From Zopfochytrium polystomum (lineage: Eukaryota; Chytridiomycota; Chytridiomycetes; Chytridiales; Chytridiaceae), in the NCBI GenBank assembly GCA_025765615.1, contig JAIVFJ010000036.1:248001-312000 (forward strand): a stretch of 64,000 bases of DNA, in the 5' to 3' direction. The position numbers were made by a program, and so were the translations under genes. The notes under the pieces were generated by a model that saw nothing but the letters and a program-made list of their open reading frames with translations, was not told the origin of the DNA and did no database searches. Of the stretch, positions 34,152 through 45,688 are shown piece by piece (within the stretch, counting starts at the first letter, position 1; every line of letters begins with the position of its first letter).

Positions 34152-36916
34152 CTAAACCGCATTTATATCTGGAACAGGAACAGAGATCTGTGTGGGATCA
34201 GATCCCTTGTGGTGAGTTTGAACCCATTGGACTAACGGAGCTGCAGATAGCAGCGACCAATCGCTGCCTGATTGCACCAAAAATATGCCAGTCTCCTGAT
34301 TGAGAACTACGCACTTTCGCGTTGGTCGCGGAGCGTCTCGGGCAATCGGTGTTTCCGCGGTACCGGGCTTTCGAGCGAACCTATCGGAGAGAATTCGCAT
34401 CTGGAGCAGTTCGTTATTTTCATTCCCATCAAAAACAGTTAGAGTGCCTGAAACTTTTGTTAACGACCATAGCAACTATGGCTGCTTTTGCCTATTCACC
34501 TTCCATGGAATATCCAAGGAATAACTGAATTCCTGTTTCAACCTGCAGAACTGCGCCGACCATTGGGGTATGATGGACGAAGGATGGTGGCCCATATCCG
34601 CTGGCACCAGCAACTAGAAAGTCCTCAGGAAGGAAAAATATGCACTGGAAATGTTGCCGATTCAGATGGGAGGAGTGACCCGACAGTCCCCCCGACTCCG
34701 TGGCCAAGCGTTCGAAGTGCTGGTGGATTCAGGTTGTAAACTCGAAGACTGCCATCAATGCAACCAACAATGCATTGTGGAGATCGGCTGTCTCCATTTA
34801 CGAAGGGAAGGAGGTGATTTATCTACAAAGAATTCCATTAGTGGACAACCCTTTCATCGAAGTACGAACAGAAATGAGGGATTCCGACATGGATTGAGGC
34901 CGTCCGTCGGAAGCCGACGTGGTCCGACCAATTTTGCTTTCGACTCCAAAGTCGTACGTCGCTTTCGAAGCTTGGCGTATTGCCTCCATTGATAAGACCT
35001 GAAACAGTAAACAAAAACGGAGCAAAAACTTCAAGTATTTACTCACATCGAAGCACCAGGACGCAAAGAGAACTCGGTGGAGGTAGCTATCTTGGGTGGC
35101 CTCGGGGGCTGACTTTGGTGTTGTCCTGCGCCCGGATGGAGTGTCAACTTGACCAGCTCGACTCATTTCTCCAGTGACTGATACAACCGTTCCCGACTTC
35201 AGGGCAACCAAAACTCTTTTATGGATGTAGTCGGTGGCCACGGCTGTGATGCTTTCATCTGAAGTGGGTTCTTCCTTTCAACGAAGCGCTCATTGGCTGC
35301 GTAAGCACGGATGGCCTACCAAAAGAGAGCTTTTGAAACTGTGATTGCGGCGTGGCTTGAACATTATCAAACGTGGCGGACTCTGGAACAGACCGAGTTT
35401 GCTTGTCACGAACGACCGACTTGACTATTTCCGATTTGCATTGCCACGCCGTCTCCAGATCTGCGTACAACGCGACGATGACCTGATCAACGCCATTCAG
35501 CGACACGACCGTGACAATAACATCATCGAACTCAGCAACGGTACAAAGCTTTATGGGAGTGAGGGAAAGGCGTTTGCGAGACACTGTTTTGAAATAGTCC
35601 ACCTTTTTCAATGAAAGTTACTCATGAATATACCGGGAAATTCAAGTTCTCACCCTTCCCGACCTTGACACACGAAGTTCCACAACTATTCCCTCACCAT
35701 CGTTGAAGCCAAGGAAGAAGCCGAACGCGTGAAAGGGATCCAAATCATCTTCAGATGCACTGGGGTTTTCAACAACCTTCAAATCCGCTGGAAAATGGAT
35801 TCAACATCAATGTTCGTACTGGAACAGAGGGGAACTCCTTTTCAGGTCTGACCTTGCGATTGTACGGGGCCACCGTGAGCGATTCCCTTTTTTTTTAGTT
35901 TCGCATTCGCACCCTCAGAATCTGTTGTTGTTGGCCTGGAGATTTGTTGAGGACGATCCTCAGCCGGAGCGGCGTCCAAGTTAAATGTGACACTCATGGA
36001 CGAGTCGCTAGAGAAGGTCGGTCTGTCTTCGTATATCTTCACAACACAAGCGAGTCCTTCAGTGCCAATGTTTAGTATGTCGAAGAGCTCGGCGTCCCCA
36101 GAGCCGTCGGCAGATTCTGGTTTCAAGTATCGCCACATCTCTGCAAAGGCGTTCGGGTTAAGCGCTTCAACATATTTTTTTTTTTTTTTGGAAAAATTCG
36201 CTAACCGATTCGCCCTTTCGTTCCAAAGACAGCAAATGTGTACTGGTCAAAGATGGGCTCTACGTGAACAACGTCTCCGAAGCAGCTGGTGAAATTAAAG
36301 AGAAAATTTGGTCCCGCTATCGTTTCAATTTGCAATCAGTATCACCATCACCAGATTGTCAGACTTGCGTCACCTTGAATGCACGCTTGCTTCTCCATAA
36401 ACCTCCTCTTTGTCTGCTCTACCTTCCATTGCAATATTGCCTCGGCAGCCTTTTCATCCTTTTTCTGCTCACAATGGTCAACATTATCCGCTATGCCACG
36501 GTAGTCACCAAGCAAACCTTCGTTTCCTGCAGTTTAACTTTAGCGGTTTGATCCCGGAAAAGCTCAGACTTCGCCCTCATGATAAGCTCTTCCACAGTTT
36601 CGCCGCTGGGACTGTCATGAATAGTGTTGTCCGAATGGAAAGTGGCCAACGGTTGGTTCTGAATTCGACGTATTTGCATCGTTTCTTTGAATGACTTTTC
36701 CAATGCCTATTTCCCGGCGAGGCATGATTTTGTTATTAGTTTAATGGTCAGTATGAACGGGCCGGACTTAATCACCATTATCGAGTTCTTGAGAGGCTCG
36801 ACTTCTCCTGTTTGCTCGGATATACTCGTCCTGCCCTCCCTCGCAGCCTGCCCCGATGCTGCTGCTCCACCGCCTCCAGTCGCAGTACCTCCCGTTGCGG
36901 CTGCTGGGGATCGCAT
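34152..36916 (-). CDS. Uncharacterised protein with beta-propeller-like C-terminal half
   Basis: A leftward gene of about ten exons. The N-terminus (ATG at 36916, MRSPAAATGG) is Gly/Ala-rich. A helical, charged segment follows (MQIRRIQNQPLATFH, then EAILQWKVEQTKRRF, 36400-36700). From about 36240 leftward, exons encode repeated beta-rich stretches: VHVEPIFDQYTFAVFGTKGR, FGFFLGFNDGEGIVVELRV, VIVTVVSLNGVDQVIVALYA, KRVLVALKSGTVVSVTG and IVGCIDGSLRVYNL. These look like propeller blades without classical WD termini. The last exon ends VPVPDINAV at 34152. The N-terminal helix plus propeller layout recalls dynein intermediate chains or trafficking scaffolds, but I could not match a family, so no function is assigned. 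Several exon borders are approximate. It converges on the XRCC3-like gene (93 bp apart). Confidence 0.6.
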
Positions 36917-37268
36917 TTCTTCCTCGCTACCGTCCTTCTCCTGTTGAAAGTCTCTGCTGCCTCCCGCTTTGTGTAGTGTGAAGGACGAAGGCTTGGCGTT
37001 GGCCTTGTTTGTGTTTCTATTCTTTGGTGTCGTGGGTTTTGTCTCTCCGCACTTTTGCCCTATTCAGTGCCGGAGTTCCAGCCCCGCACCGCCCAATCTG
37101 GTATTCGGTGGAAGCTACCCAACTCGACTCGAGCGCTCCCGCCAGCAGCGCCATCGACAATCAGTACTGCTAGCGATCTGGTGACGGCGAGCAGGAGGTG
37201 ACGGAGGCGTTGGCGTGCCCTCCTCACAAATCGGCAGATCTACAGATCGCCCAACACCAGCCGCAATC
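36917..37268. promoter_or_regulatory. Divergent promoter region (propeller gene / hexose transporter)
   Basis: 352 bp between the start codons of the leftward propeller-like gene and the rightward transporter. Nothing coding is apparent and no specific site was recognised. Confidence 0.45.
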
Positions 37269-40200
37269 ATGTCATCCCAGCCTCAGAAGATCGTCCACGC
37301 TGGCAAGCACATGTGGGCAGTTGCTTTTGCCGCAGGCATGGGTGGAATGCTCTTCGGCTACGAGATCGGGATTATCAAGTTGAGTCCCAGCTGCACATGC
37401 ATGGCGAGACTGATGACTTTTTGCCACGCAGCCAAATCCTCTCTATGGATAACTTCGACAAGTACTTCGGTATTACTTACGTTGACGAAAACGGGGAAAA
37501 GCAGACCAATGATATCAGAAAAGGTTCGAGTGTTCTTTGCCGACTTGCGAGCTCTTAATCACAGGTCTTCTACGCAGGACTGGTCACGTCGTCCTTTCTC
37601 TACGGCTGCGTCGTTGGCGCCGCGATCGTTTCTTTCCTGGCGGACGTCATCGGCCGCAAGTTTTCTATCATTCTTGGCGGTATTATATATACCGCTGGTG
37701 GCAGTCTGCAGGCCGCCTCAATCAACCTTGCTGTTTTCTTGATGGCTAGGGTGATGTCTGGAATATCTGTTGGCATAATGTCCATGTCAGTCCCGTTGTA
37801 CATTGCAGGTCTGTCTTGCCTCACTATTGATTTGCCTCGGCATCAGCGATCTGAGCCCGTACTTCACAGAGACTTCACCAACAGCTCTTCGCGGCCGACT
37901 AACGACGGTTTACCAACTGATGATAACGTTTGGGGTAAGCAAAAAAAAAAGTTTACATTTTGCGTCCCGGTCTCCCCAACTCTTTCAACCAGATCCTCAT
38001 CGCCTCCTGCCTTAACGGGATAATTATTTCCGTTACAAACCCGAGCGATCCGGACGAAAAACCCTGGCGCATCGCGTTTGCACTTCAAATCATTCCGGGA
38101 CTCACGCTCCTTGTCCTCATGCTTCCAATGCCGCGATCCCCTCGTTGGCTGGCCGAGAAAGGATTCCATGCCGAGGGGCAGCGCGTAATTGCCCAACTGC
38201 GTGGCTTTGACGATGAAGACGACGATGAAGTTGTGGTAGAATACCGATCGATTGTCGCCGGCGTTGAGTATGAGCGCCGCATTGGAACGGCTGGATGGGC
38301 GCAGCTTTTGCAGAAAGGGGTCCGCCGCAGACTCGCCCTAGGAGTGACCAATCAATTTTTTCAGCAGTGGACGGGAATTAACGTTATTCTGTATTACGGT
38401 TTTGACCTCTTCTCAACGCTGGGGTACCACGAAGAAACTTATTCTTCGGTCCTGTTCATCATTCTGAATGCTTTTATCAACTTCGCCTTTACATTGCCGG
38501 GAATGTGGGGGGTGGAACGGTTCGGCCGGCGCCCACTTTTTATCTACGGCGGAATGGCGATGTGCACTTCTTACATAGTTATCTTTATATTCTCCACAGC
38601 AGCAAGAAGCCTCGGCGACACAGAGGGGAAGGGATATGCCTGGATTGGCGTCCTGGGTATTTACGCATTCACCATATCGTTTGCGTGTACATGGGGCCCC
38701 GTCGTTTGGACCTATCAAAGCGAGATATTCCCTCTTCGAATTCGAGCCAAAGGAACTGGCCTCTCGACAATGTCGAACTGGCTTTGGAACGCAGTGATCG
38801 CGCAGATTCAGCCCTCAATCGCCAAAAACCTGCCCACATCCTTTTACTTGGTAAGCCCTGTTCTTAAGGAATTTCTGTGGATCGGGGAAACGCGGCAAAT
38901 TTCACTTAATGCCGATATTGTTACCTTCTAGATTTTCGTGGGAACGTGCTTCACCATGACCATCTATGCCTGGATGTTCATTCCAGAAACTAGAGGCAAA
39001 ACTTTGGAGGAGATGGACGAAGTGTTCAAGGACGGTGATGCAGTTCTTCCGTCGGAAAATGTGGAGTGGAACGCAACAGTTGCTGCTGTGTTTTCACTGC
39101 GCGGATTCCACAGTCCTCCACGAGACTCTGAACCTAGACCTGGCCTTGCCTCTGATGGCGAGACATCGCTGAGGCGGATAAAGGATTCCACTGGCTCGCT
39201 GTCAACACTATCGGCACCGTCAGCAAGTGGCTCATCTTTACCTCTCACCCGTGACAGTAGCGATAAGAAGTCGCACAGTGCAGACTCATCGGATGTGAGC
39301 GATCAAGCGGACGCGGTTCGTGACGTCCTCGCCTCTCCGCGAATTTCTGGGCAACTGTCGACCCCTCGTGCATCAGCGCTCAATGCAACAACCCTGTCTC
39401 AGTTGATGGCTCTTGGCGCTGAGGTAAATCTTCCGGCAAGTGTTGTCACTCCGTTTTCTCCAACGAGAAAACCGAAATCATCAGCAATGAAGAAGTCAGC
39501 CACTACTGCAGCAGGGAATGCTAGCCCGCAGGCGCCATTTACTTTATCTGACGATATCGTGTTAGGTGGGATCCCCTTAGTGGAGTATCCCAATCCAGCA
39601 TCCACGCCGTCAGTCCGTTTCCACGTCAAGGCCGCGGTCTCGCTCGTTTGGAAGCACGAACAGCAAACCAGACGACGATCGACTGACAACTTCGGGCACT
39701 GGAGTGACCGGGGTGCCGGGGCTTTTGCTGGAGCCACTATCGTCAAACTTGCGTCACTCATCAGACGCATTGGCGGCCGAATCGGAAACGATCGACGAGT
39801 CAGTCTCCACTCTCTCCCTCTCCACCCCTTCACCCCAAACAACAGCCTCCACGACCACGAGTTCATCCGACGGACGTCTGCGCCCGCCAAATCAGGCCTC
39901 GTCCATGATCGTCGGGCAATGGCCCCCAACCTTTGTCGTTCGCTTGGGCCAAACGCGCGCGGCGCAGCAGGCGATGCAGTCCACTCGCTCTGGAGCGGCG
40001 CGGCGAATGTCCGCCGACTTTCCGTTCCCGCCCGACGCCATGGCGCTTCCGGCTTCTTCCGCGCACCCGCCGTCGCCGTCCTGGCGCCGCCCGGCTCCCG
40101 AAATGCTCGAACGACGGAGAAGCGGCGGGACGAGCAGTGCGTACGGCAGTGGCGGCGGCGCCGGGGGCGCTGGCGCGCCGTTTGCTCTGCCTGCCGCGCC

Positions 40201-40348
40201 GCCTCGGTCGCCGCGGAGTCGGAGCGTTGACACCGGGCAGCTGTCGGTGACCGGGTCCAGCGATGGCGGTGGCAGTGGTGGTGGTGAGTTTGGACTGCGC
40301 AGCTGGATGATTGAGGAGGACGACGGGGGGGAGATTTCCAGGAGATGA
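37269..40348 (+). CDS. MFS hexose transporter with long Ser/Pro/Gly-rich C-terminal tail
   Basis: A sugar porter of the HXT type with about seven introns. The first exon has WAVAFAAGMGGMLFGYEIGI (TM1). Later exons give SFLADVIGRKFSIILGG (loop 2-3 motif), ARVMSGISVGIMSMSVPLYI, LRGRLTTVYQLMITFG (PESPR-region equivalent PRSPRWLAEKG) and QQWTGINVILYYG (TM7). Then come VERFGRRPLFIYGG, SFACTWGPVVWTYQSEIFPL (TM10) and FIPETRGKTLEEMDEVF, the standard end of the family. A yeast Hxt would end soon after, but here about 430 more residues continue to 40348. They are rich in Ser, Pro and later Gly, with many SP/TP sites. A frame change near 39610 is explained by an intron with a GTCAGT donor. The tail makes it resemble Snf3/Rgt2-type glucose sensors in layout, though not in tail sequence. 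Substrate is inferred, probably glucose or related hexoses. Confidence 0.93.
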
Positions 40349-40868
40349 TGGGTGTGCAATTAAGCGAGGAATGATGCGTTCCTCCTCGGTGGCCAATTTC
40401 TCGTCGAAGGGCAACACAGGTCGCTTTGGGTGGCTCACTTCTATAGCTGGGTGATGCTATGCACTATTTGTACTTAAACCAGATTCCATCTCGTGCTTCA
40501 CTTTCCATTGTTTTGTTGTGCTTCCCTAAGGACAGTTATTTCAATGCAATTCATCATTTTTAGTCCCAACATGCTGGCCAATTGCTGCTATTCGCTGTGT
40601 GAGCAAATTAAGTGACTGCATCGTCACCTCGAGGACTGAGGGTGCTCCTGCACTTCACCACTTTCGGTCATGGAACTGGCTTTTGTGTGTGGTTCGCTGC
40701 AATAAGCACTACCACCATTCATCACATCGATGAGACGTGCAAGGCATGCATAGACGGAATATATTATAGAAAGGAGCCTGCTCCTAAATGTTACAGCCGG
40801 AAGAAAACAGGAATTTGTGGGGTAGGGTGGCATCATTCCAGACAACGCCCCACGCGTTGGAGTCCTTC
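40349..40868. other. Convergent 3' intergenic region
   Basis: 520 bp between the stops of the rightward transporter and the leftward LRR protein, holding both 3' UTRs. I see no gene or repeat in it. Confidence 0.4.
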
Positions 40869-43589
40869 CTAGGATGGCATTCGCGGAGGCCTTCCTTCCA
40901 CAGTTGTGTACCGCGGAAGCGTCGCCTCCTTTCCAGCACCAGCATACGCTCCCATCCCCACCCCCGAGATCTGACTGCCCGCAGCTGCCGTTGGCCCCGA
41001 TTCCGTCACCGCGACCATGCCAGCCGCTCCGCCCGCCACAAACGCGTTGTAGTAAACCGGGTTACCCGACGCGCCTTGCTGCCTCATCACGCGCGAAAGC
41101 GAGGGTTGCCGGCTGCGCGGTTGCGGCGGTGCCTGATACTGTTGCTGCGGCTGCTGCGGCTGCTGCTGCTGCTGGCCCTGCGGCCCCATCGCTTGCAGTT
41201 GCGGCGGCGGCTTCTTGACCGTATCGCCCGAGGGCTTTTTCAGGATGCTGGAGCGCAAGACGGGCGCCGTCGACTCGAAGGCGGGTCGCTTCGCGATACT
41301 CGAGCCGGCGCGCAATCCCGTCGCACCGGCCCCGCCTGCGGCGACAGCCTGCTGCAACTCCCAGGCGGGAGGCATCGCCGCGTTGCCTCCGCCGGGGGCG
41401 CCGCCGCCACCGGTCCCGCCTGGGACATTTCCAAACAGAGTCCCGTGCGTGGCCAGCGGCTTCTCGTCTCTCCCAAAGGATGTCTGTATTGGCATGGGGC
41501 GCGGACCCGTCCGCCTCCCGCCGGTCCCGAAATTCCCTGTGGTGAACGCGACCTCGGGCATTGACGCTCGCCGCGGGCCTACTGTCGCAGCATTCGATTG
41601 GATGGTTGGGAACCCGTTCGAGGTCGCATTGCGGGACATGGGCGGTACGGAGGGGAGGGAACGATCCGTGTAGCCCCGTGGCATGCCGGCCGTTTGATCG
41701 AACTGCTGTAGTAGTTGCTGCTGTTGATATGCCTGGTATTGCTGGTGCGCCGCGAAGTCTGATGGTGGCTGCGGTTGCCATTGGTGGCTTACTCCGCCGT
41801 TATTCAAATTATAAGAAAAAAACTCGCTGCCAGCGCTATTTGACCGTATGTGCATGCTGCTTCGGCTCGGCGCTGAATACGGTACTTCGCCTGCACCAGG
41901 ATATAACGGAGCGCTGCTCCCGCGGCTCGACATTTGCCTTGGAGGAGTGACGCTGGCTGACCGTGCGGAAACTGGAGTGTGCGCCCCATTCATTCCGCGG
42001 TTATTGCTGTTGCCTCCAATGAAGGACATTAGCGGGGCAGTGAGGTCGGAGAAGGAGGACTTGAAACGGGATTGACGGGGGTTGAAAGCAGGCTTGTATA
42101 TAGTCGACGCGGATGAGTAATATGCCGTGCCGTTCCGACGGCGGTACCAAGGAAGGATGAAGAAGTATCCGATAGCACCAAGAATAGCAAGTACAACGAG
42201 CACTGCAACTAGAACTTGGTTGTGTCAAATTAGGGCGGTCTTAATTTTGCTACTCACTTCCAATAATCACACCGGCACTCAAGCGAGAAGTAACCGACGT
42301 TGGAGCAACGAGCGCGCAAGCGGCGGGCGTGAAGTTACTCGTTCTGCATTTGAGGAGCCGTAAGTCCAAGCATTCATCTCCCCATGGGACTTACTTCAGC
42401 CCAGGCCCCAAAGAGTTTAGCCTTCCCGGGAGAGCCGCAGTGTCCAGGCAAGTTTCAGTAATAGAGCTGGTGACATATTGGTAAGAAATTTGCTCTGCAG
42501 GGTACTGACAACTCGTACTGACAAAATGCTGAGATTGGAGAGTTGTCCAATCGAGTCCGGCACTGTCCCCGACAGCAGACATTGGTCAAGGTATATGGAG
42601 GAAAGTTTTGACGCTTTCCCAAGAGACGCCGGAACTGGTCCAGTAAAATTGTTTGATGCGAGCGATCTGCGGGGGAAAATGGGTCCAAATCTTCAGACGC
42701 AGTAGTTCGTTCGCGACATTGTGATCCAGCAACTTACAGCTTTTGAAGCTTGGTCATGCTGGCCCACTTGTCTGGAATGGTTCCATTGAACGAATTGCTC
42801 GACAGATCCCTGGATTAAGCGCCAAGTGAGTTGAGTTTCACGGCAAAACGAAAGTACGTACAGCGTTTGTAGGTTGACTAGATTTCCAAGTCGGTCAGGC
42901 AAGGCGCCAGTGATACTGTTTGAGTGGAGGTCGCTGGAGTGACGGATGAGTGGCCTCAGGACTGCAATCATCCCAATAGAGAAAGTAGTACTAACAGTGT
43001 CACCAATCCCGTCATCGACCAAAGATCGTCTGGTAACGGCCCAGCGACGCCTGAATCTGTTATTATGCTGGGAAGGATATCAGCGATCCTGACGGAGCCC
43101 GCGAAGAATTGAACGCCATACATTTCAGTCAAGCTCGTCAATTGCGAAAGGGTTGCCGCAGGCAGCTGACCGACATAGAGGCGCTCGATCTGACTGAAAG
43201 GTTTGAAAGGAGTTGGGAGGGGGACCGTCAGATCCTAGCTGCGATGGTTGATGGGTACAGCACACGCAAGAACGATTGCATCCCATGCATCCCAGTCTCA
43301 CAGCATTTCCCACTCACACTTTCTGGACGGACACGCCGTCGGCAAGGCAGACGACCTGCGACGCGGTAGAGGGCACGCCAGGCCACGCGCAGCAGTTGGA
43401 GCCAAATGCCACGTAGGGAACGGCAGCCTGCAGCACGACGCAGTCGGTGGCTGTCGCGGCCGCGGCCGCACCTACGTCGAGGGCAGCGGCAGCCACAGCA
43501 GGTGGGGCACTGGCGGGCTCGGCGGGCTCGGCAGGCTCGGCAGGCTCGGCAGCGGCGGCGCCCCCGTCAGACACAAGCAACCCGCTCAT
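40869..43589 (-). CDS. LRR receptor-like single-pass membrane protein
   Basis: A leftward gene with several small LRR exons and one long last exon. The N-terminus (candidate ATG 43589) is Ala/Pro/Glu-rich, then reads DCVVLQAAVPYVAFG and a paired-Cys cap (NCCAWPGV) like the N-cap of plant-type LRR proteins. Plant-type LRRs follow: DLHSNSITGALPDRLGNL (42870-42930), DLSSNSFNGTIPDKW (42750-42800), SNNFTGPVPASLGKASKL and LSGTVPDSIGQLSNL (42540-42670). A membrane segment, LVVLAILGAIGYFFILPWY, lies at 42140-42200 with basic residues (YRRRN) on its inner side. The cytosolic tail, about 420 residues, is Ser/Gln/Pro/Gly-rich, with poly-Gln at 41140-41180, and has no kinase domain. The layout suggests a surface receptor or wall-sensor-like protein. 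The signal peptide is not convincing as modelled, so the 5' end and the LRR-to-tail junction near 42520 are uncertain. Confidence 0.78.
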
Positions 43590-43901
43590 TCAGCAGCGCC
43601 AGGAGAGAGACAGAGAGAGAGACAAACGTTGGTCTGGCGGACACTCGACACCGTCTGAGACGAACAACGGCAGCAAAAACAGACAAAAAATCTGTCCGTT
43701 CTGGGAAAGCGGCCACCAGGCGCCGCACTTCCCATCAATGGTTATGCGTTTGCCCGTGCCCAACACCAATAGAAAAAAAAAATGGAACCCTTCTTTCTGG
43801 CCAAGGATGAAAAACACACCAGGGACTAATTCGCGGTTCCACATTCACCCCTCGTGTTGAAATTACATTACACTCAGGATTTATTCCCGATTCCCTCCCA
43901 T

Positions 43902-45159
43902 TCACTTGTTCGCCAGTTCTGCTCCGATTTTATCTGAGAAGGGTTCCAGGTTACAACATGAAAACGGAAAAGGACTGAACACCTACAGTTAGAGATTGCG
44001 CCCCAGTCTACTTTGGTTCTCGTCACGGGCAAGGCCCTTCGGAGAGATTTAAAGATCGAGTCGGACAGCTGAGCGTAGCTTTCGTTCAAGGCCACTTGGA
44101 AGTCCGACTCAGCCTTGCTTATAGCTTTGACCACGGCAGCTGCAAGTGCTGCAGGGTCCTGCTGCAAAGGAGAATGAGCAAAGAGCATTGATTTTTCAAC
44201 CCTGCTGGTCTACCGAAGGTGGAGAGCTCAGCGACAGTTTGATGTCCTTCGTGGATTGCAGCTGCACGTTCCCATCCTCATAGTAGTGAACGTTGATCTT
44301 AACCGTGCCGTTGACCTCAAGCTTTCCAGCCACGAAACTCCAATGCGACGTCCATCGACCATTCCTGTGTTCAATGTAACAGTCAATCATCCAGGGGAAA
44401 CAGTTCAACGCGGGGAAGAAAGTGGGAGCTTAATAGTACCAAAAGTTATTTGGGTTGAACTTGTTGTCGACGATAGCAATAATGATCTCTTTTCCCGGCT
44501 TTCCGTACACGGTGGCGATTCCGTCCGGGTAGTGGTCATCCAAGTACCGGTCCACCTCTGCTTCTACAGCCTCTCTGCATTCGATTCAACAGCTGAACCC
44601 TCAAGTAAGAAACTCAAACCTGAATGGCTCAGTCTCAGAGTCCGGTTCAAAAGGCTCCGTGTGGGATACCTCCTGATAATGAAGCGCTTAATGACCTTGA
44701 GACAATACCGCGAGCACGCGCACCTGCCGAACATGATCAAAAATGAACGATTGCTTCGACCGCGGGTCAACGTATCGCCCAGGCTCGATCTCTCCGAACT
44801 TCGTGATCAGCACCTAGCGCAGATCGTACAGTCAAATCGCGAAAGTCAACAGCAGCCCAATTCTACCTCATAGTCTCCAGCCGGACTGGTGATGTTCAGA
44901 TGATTTTCCGTGTTGTAGTCTCTGAATGGCTCTGTGACCGCATCTTGGAGCAGATCGTCATCTTCTAGTAGGACGCGCACATCTGCGAATTTGGCGTCGG
45001 TGCACCGTTAAATAATGAGACGCGGTGCCCCTGTGTGGCGTGGGCGGACGGATGGCCAACCGTCAGCGAAGACCCACCGTTGAAGACGTCGTTGATCTCG
45101 CCGGGCGGCGCGTCCATAATGAAACTCCGTACGAGCTGCTTCTTCTCCTCGTCGTCCAT
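43902..45159 (-). CDS. CAP1: F-actin capping protein alpha subunit
   Basis: A multi-exon gene matching CapZ alpha. The start (ATG at 45157-45159) gives MDDEEKKQLVRSFIMDAPPG and EINDVFN, the family N-terminus. The C-terminal half has SHWSFVAGKLEVNGTVKI, HYYEDGNVQL and then ESYAQLSDSIFKSLRRALPV plus TRTKVDWG, all diagnostic. The final small exon ends KIGAELANK at the TGA at 43902-43904. CapZ alpha/beta dimers cap actin filament barbed ends; the C-terminal tentacle carries the actin contact. A long plus-strand frame at 44256-44873 is antisense shadow. The gene is divergent from UBC8. Confidence 0.95.
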
Positions 45160-45688
45160 ATCAGTCTTGAGACACGAAGTGGATGTGTTTCGTTTCTAGT
45201 GGAGTTTGCTTTTCGTTGGCGTTGACGGCAGTGGGGGTGGATTGGTTGAAGGTGACAAGGTTTCCTGACCCAAATCAATTGCAATGGTTGTCACACGTAG
45301 CGAGTTGACTAACAGCTTTGCACACTTTCCACGGAGGGTTGTAGTTCTTCCGAACGCGCAAGTCTGTATCACAACAGATTGGGCAAGTGGAATGCTGGTA
45401 TGGAATCTCCAAACTATTCGTTGTAATAACCGTCGACGGAAATATCCGTCAACCCCAGACGTTCTCGCCAGTGAGTGAGCAACGTTGTGTTGTCATAGCG
45501 CCGCGCGGCACATCTCTGGAAAAGTTCGCAGTGCATAGAAGAAACAAGCACATTATTTGAATGTCACTCAAACATCGTTATCAGCTGTATTAAGACATTG
45601 CTCCGAAAGCAAAGCAGAAGTCGACGAAAAGGGACTCCGATCCAGATTCTTATCGCGAAGCTGACAAAAAAAGCTCGCACCAACAAAC
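45160..45688. promoter_or_regulatory. Divergent promoter region (CAP1 / UBC8)
   Basis: 529 bp between the start codons of the two divergent genes; no coding exon or repeat recognised. Confidence 0.45.

Noticed and set aside
39863..40438. Minus-strand frames of 150-190 residues
   Set aside because: Antisense to the disordered tail of the hexose transporter; high GC leaves all frames open and nothing conserved appears.
44256..44873. 205-residue plus-strand open frame
   Set aside because: It lies exactly antisense to exons of the F-actin capping protein alpha gene, whose family motifs are clear on the minus strand; the plus frame has no recognisable motif.
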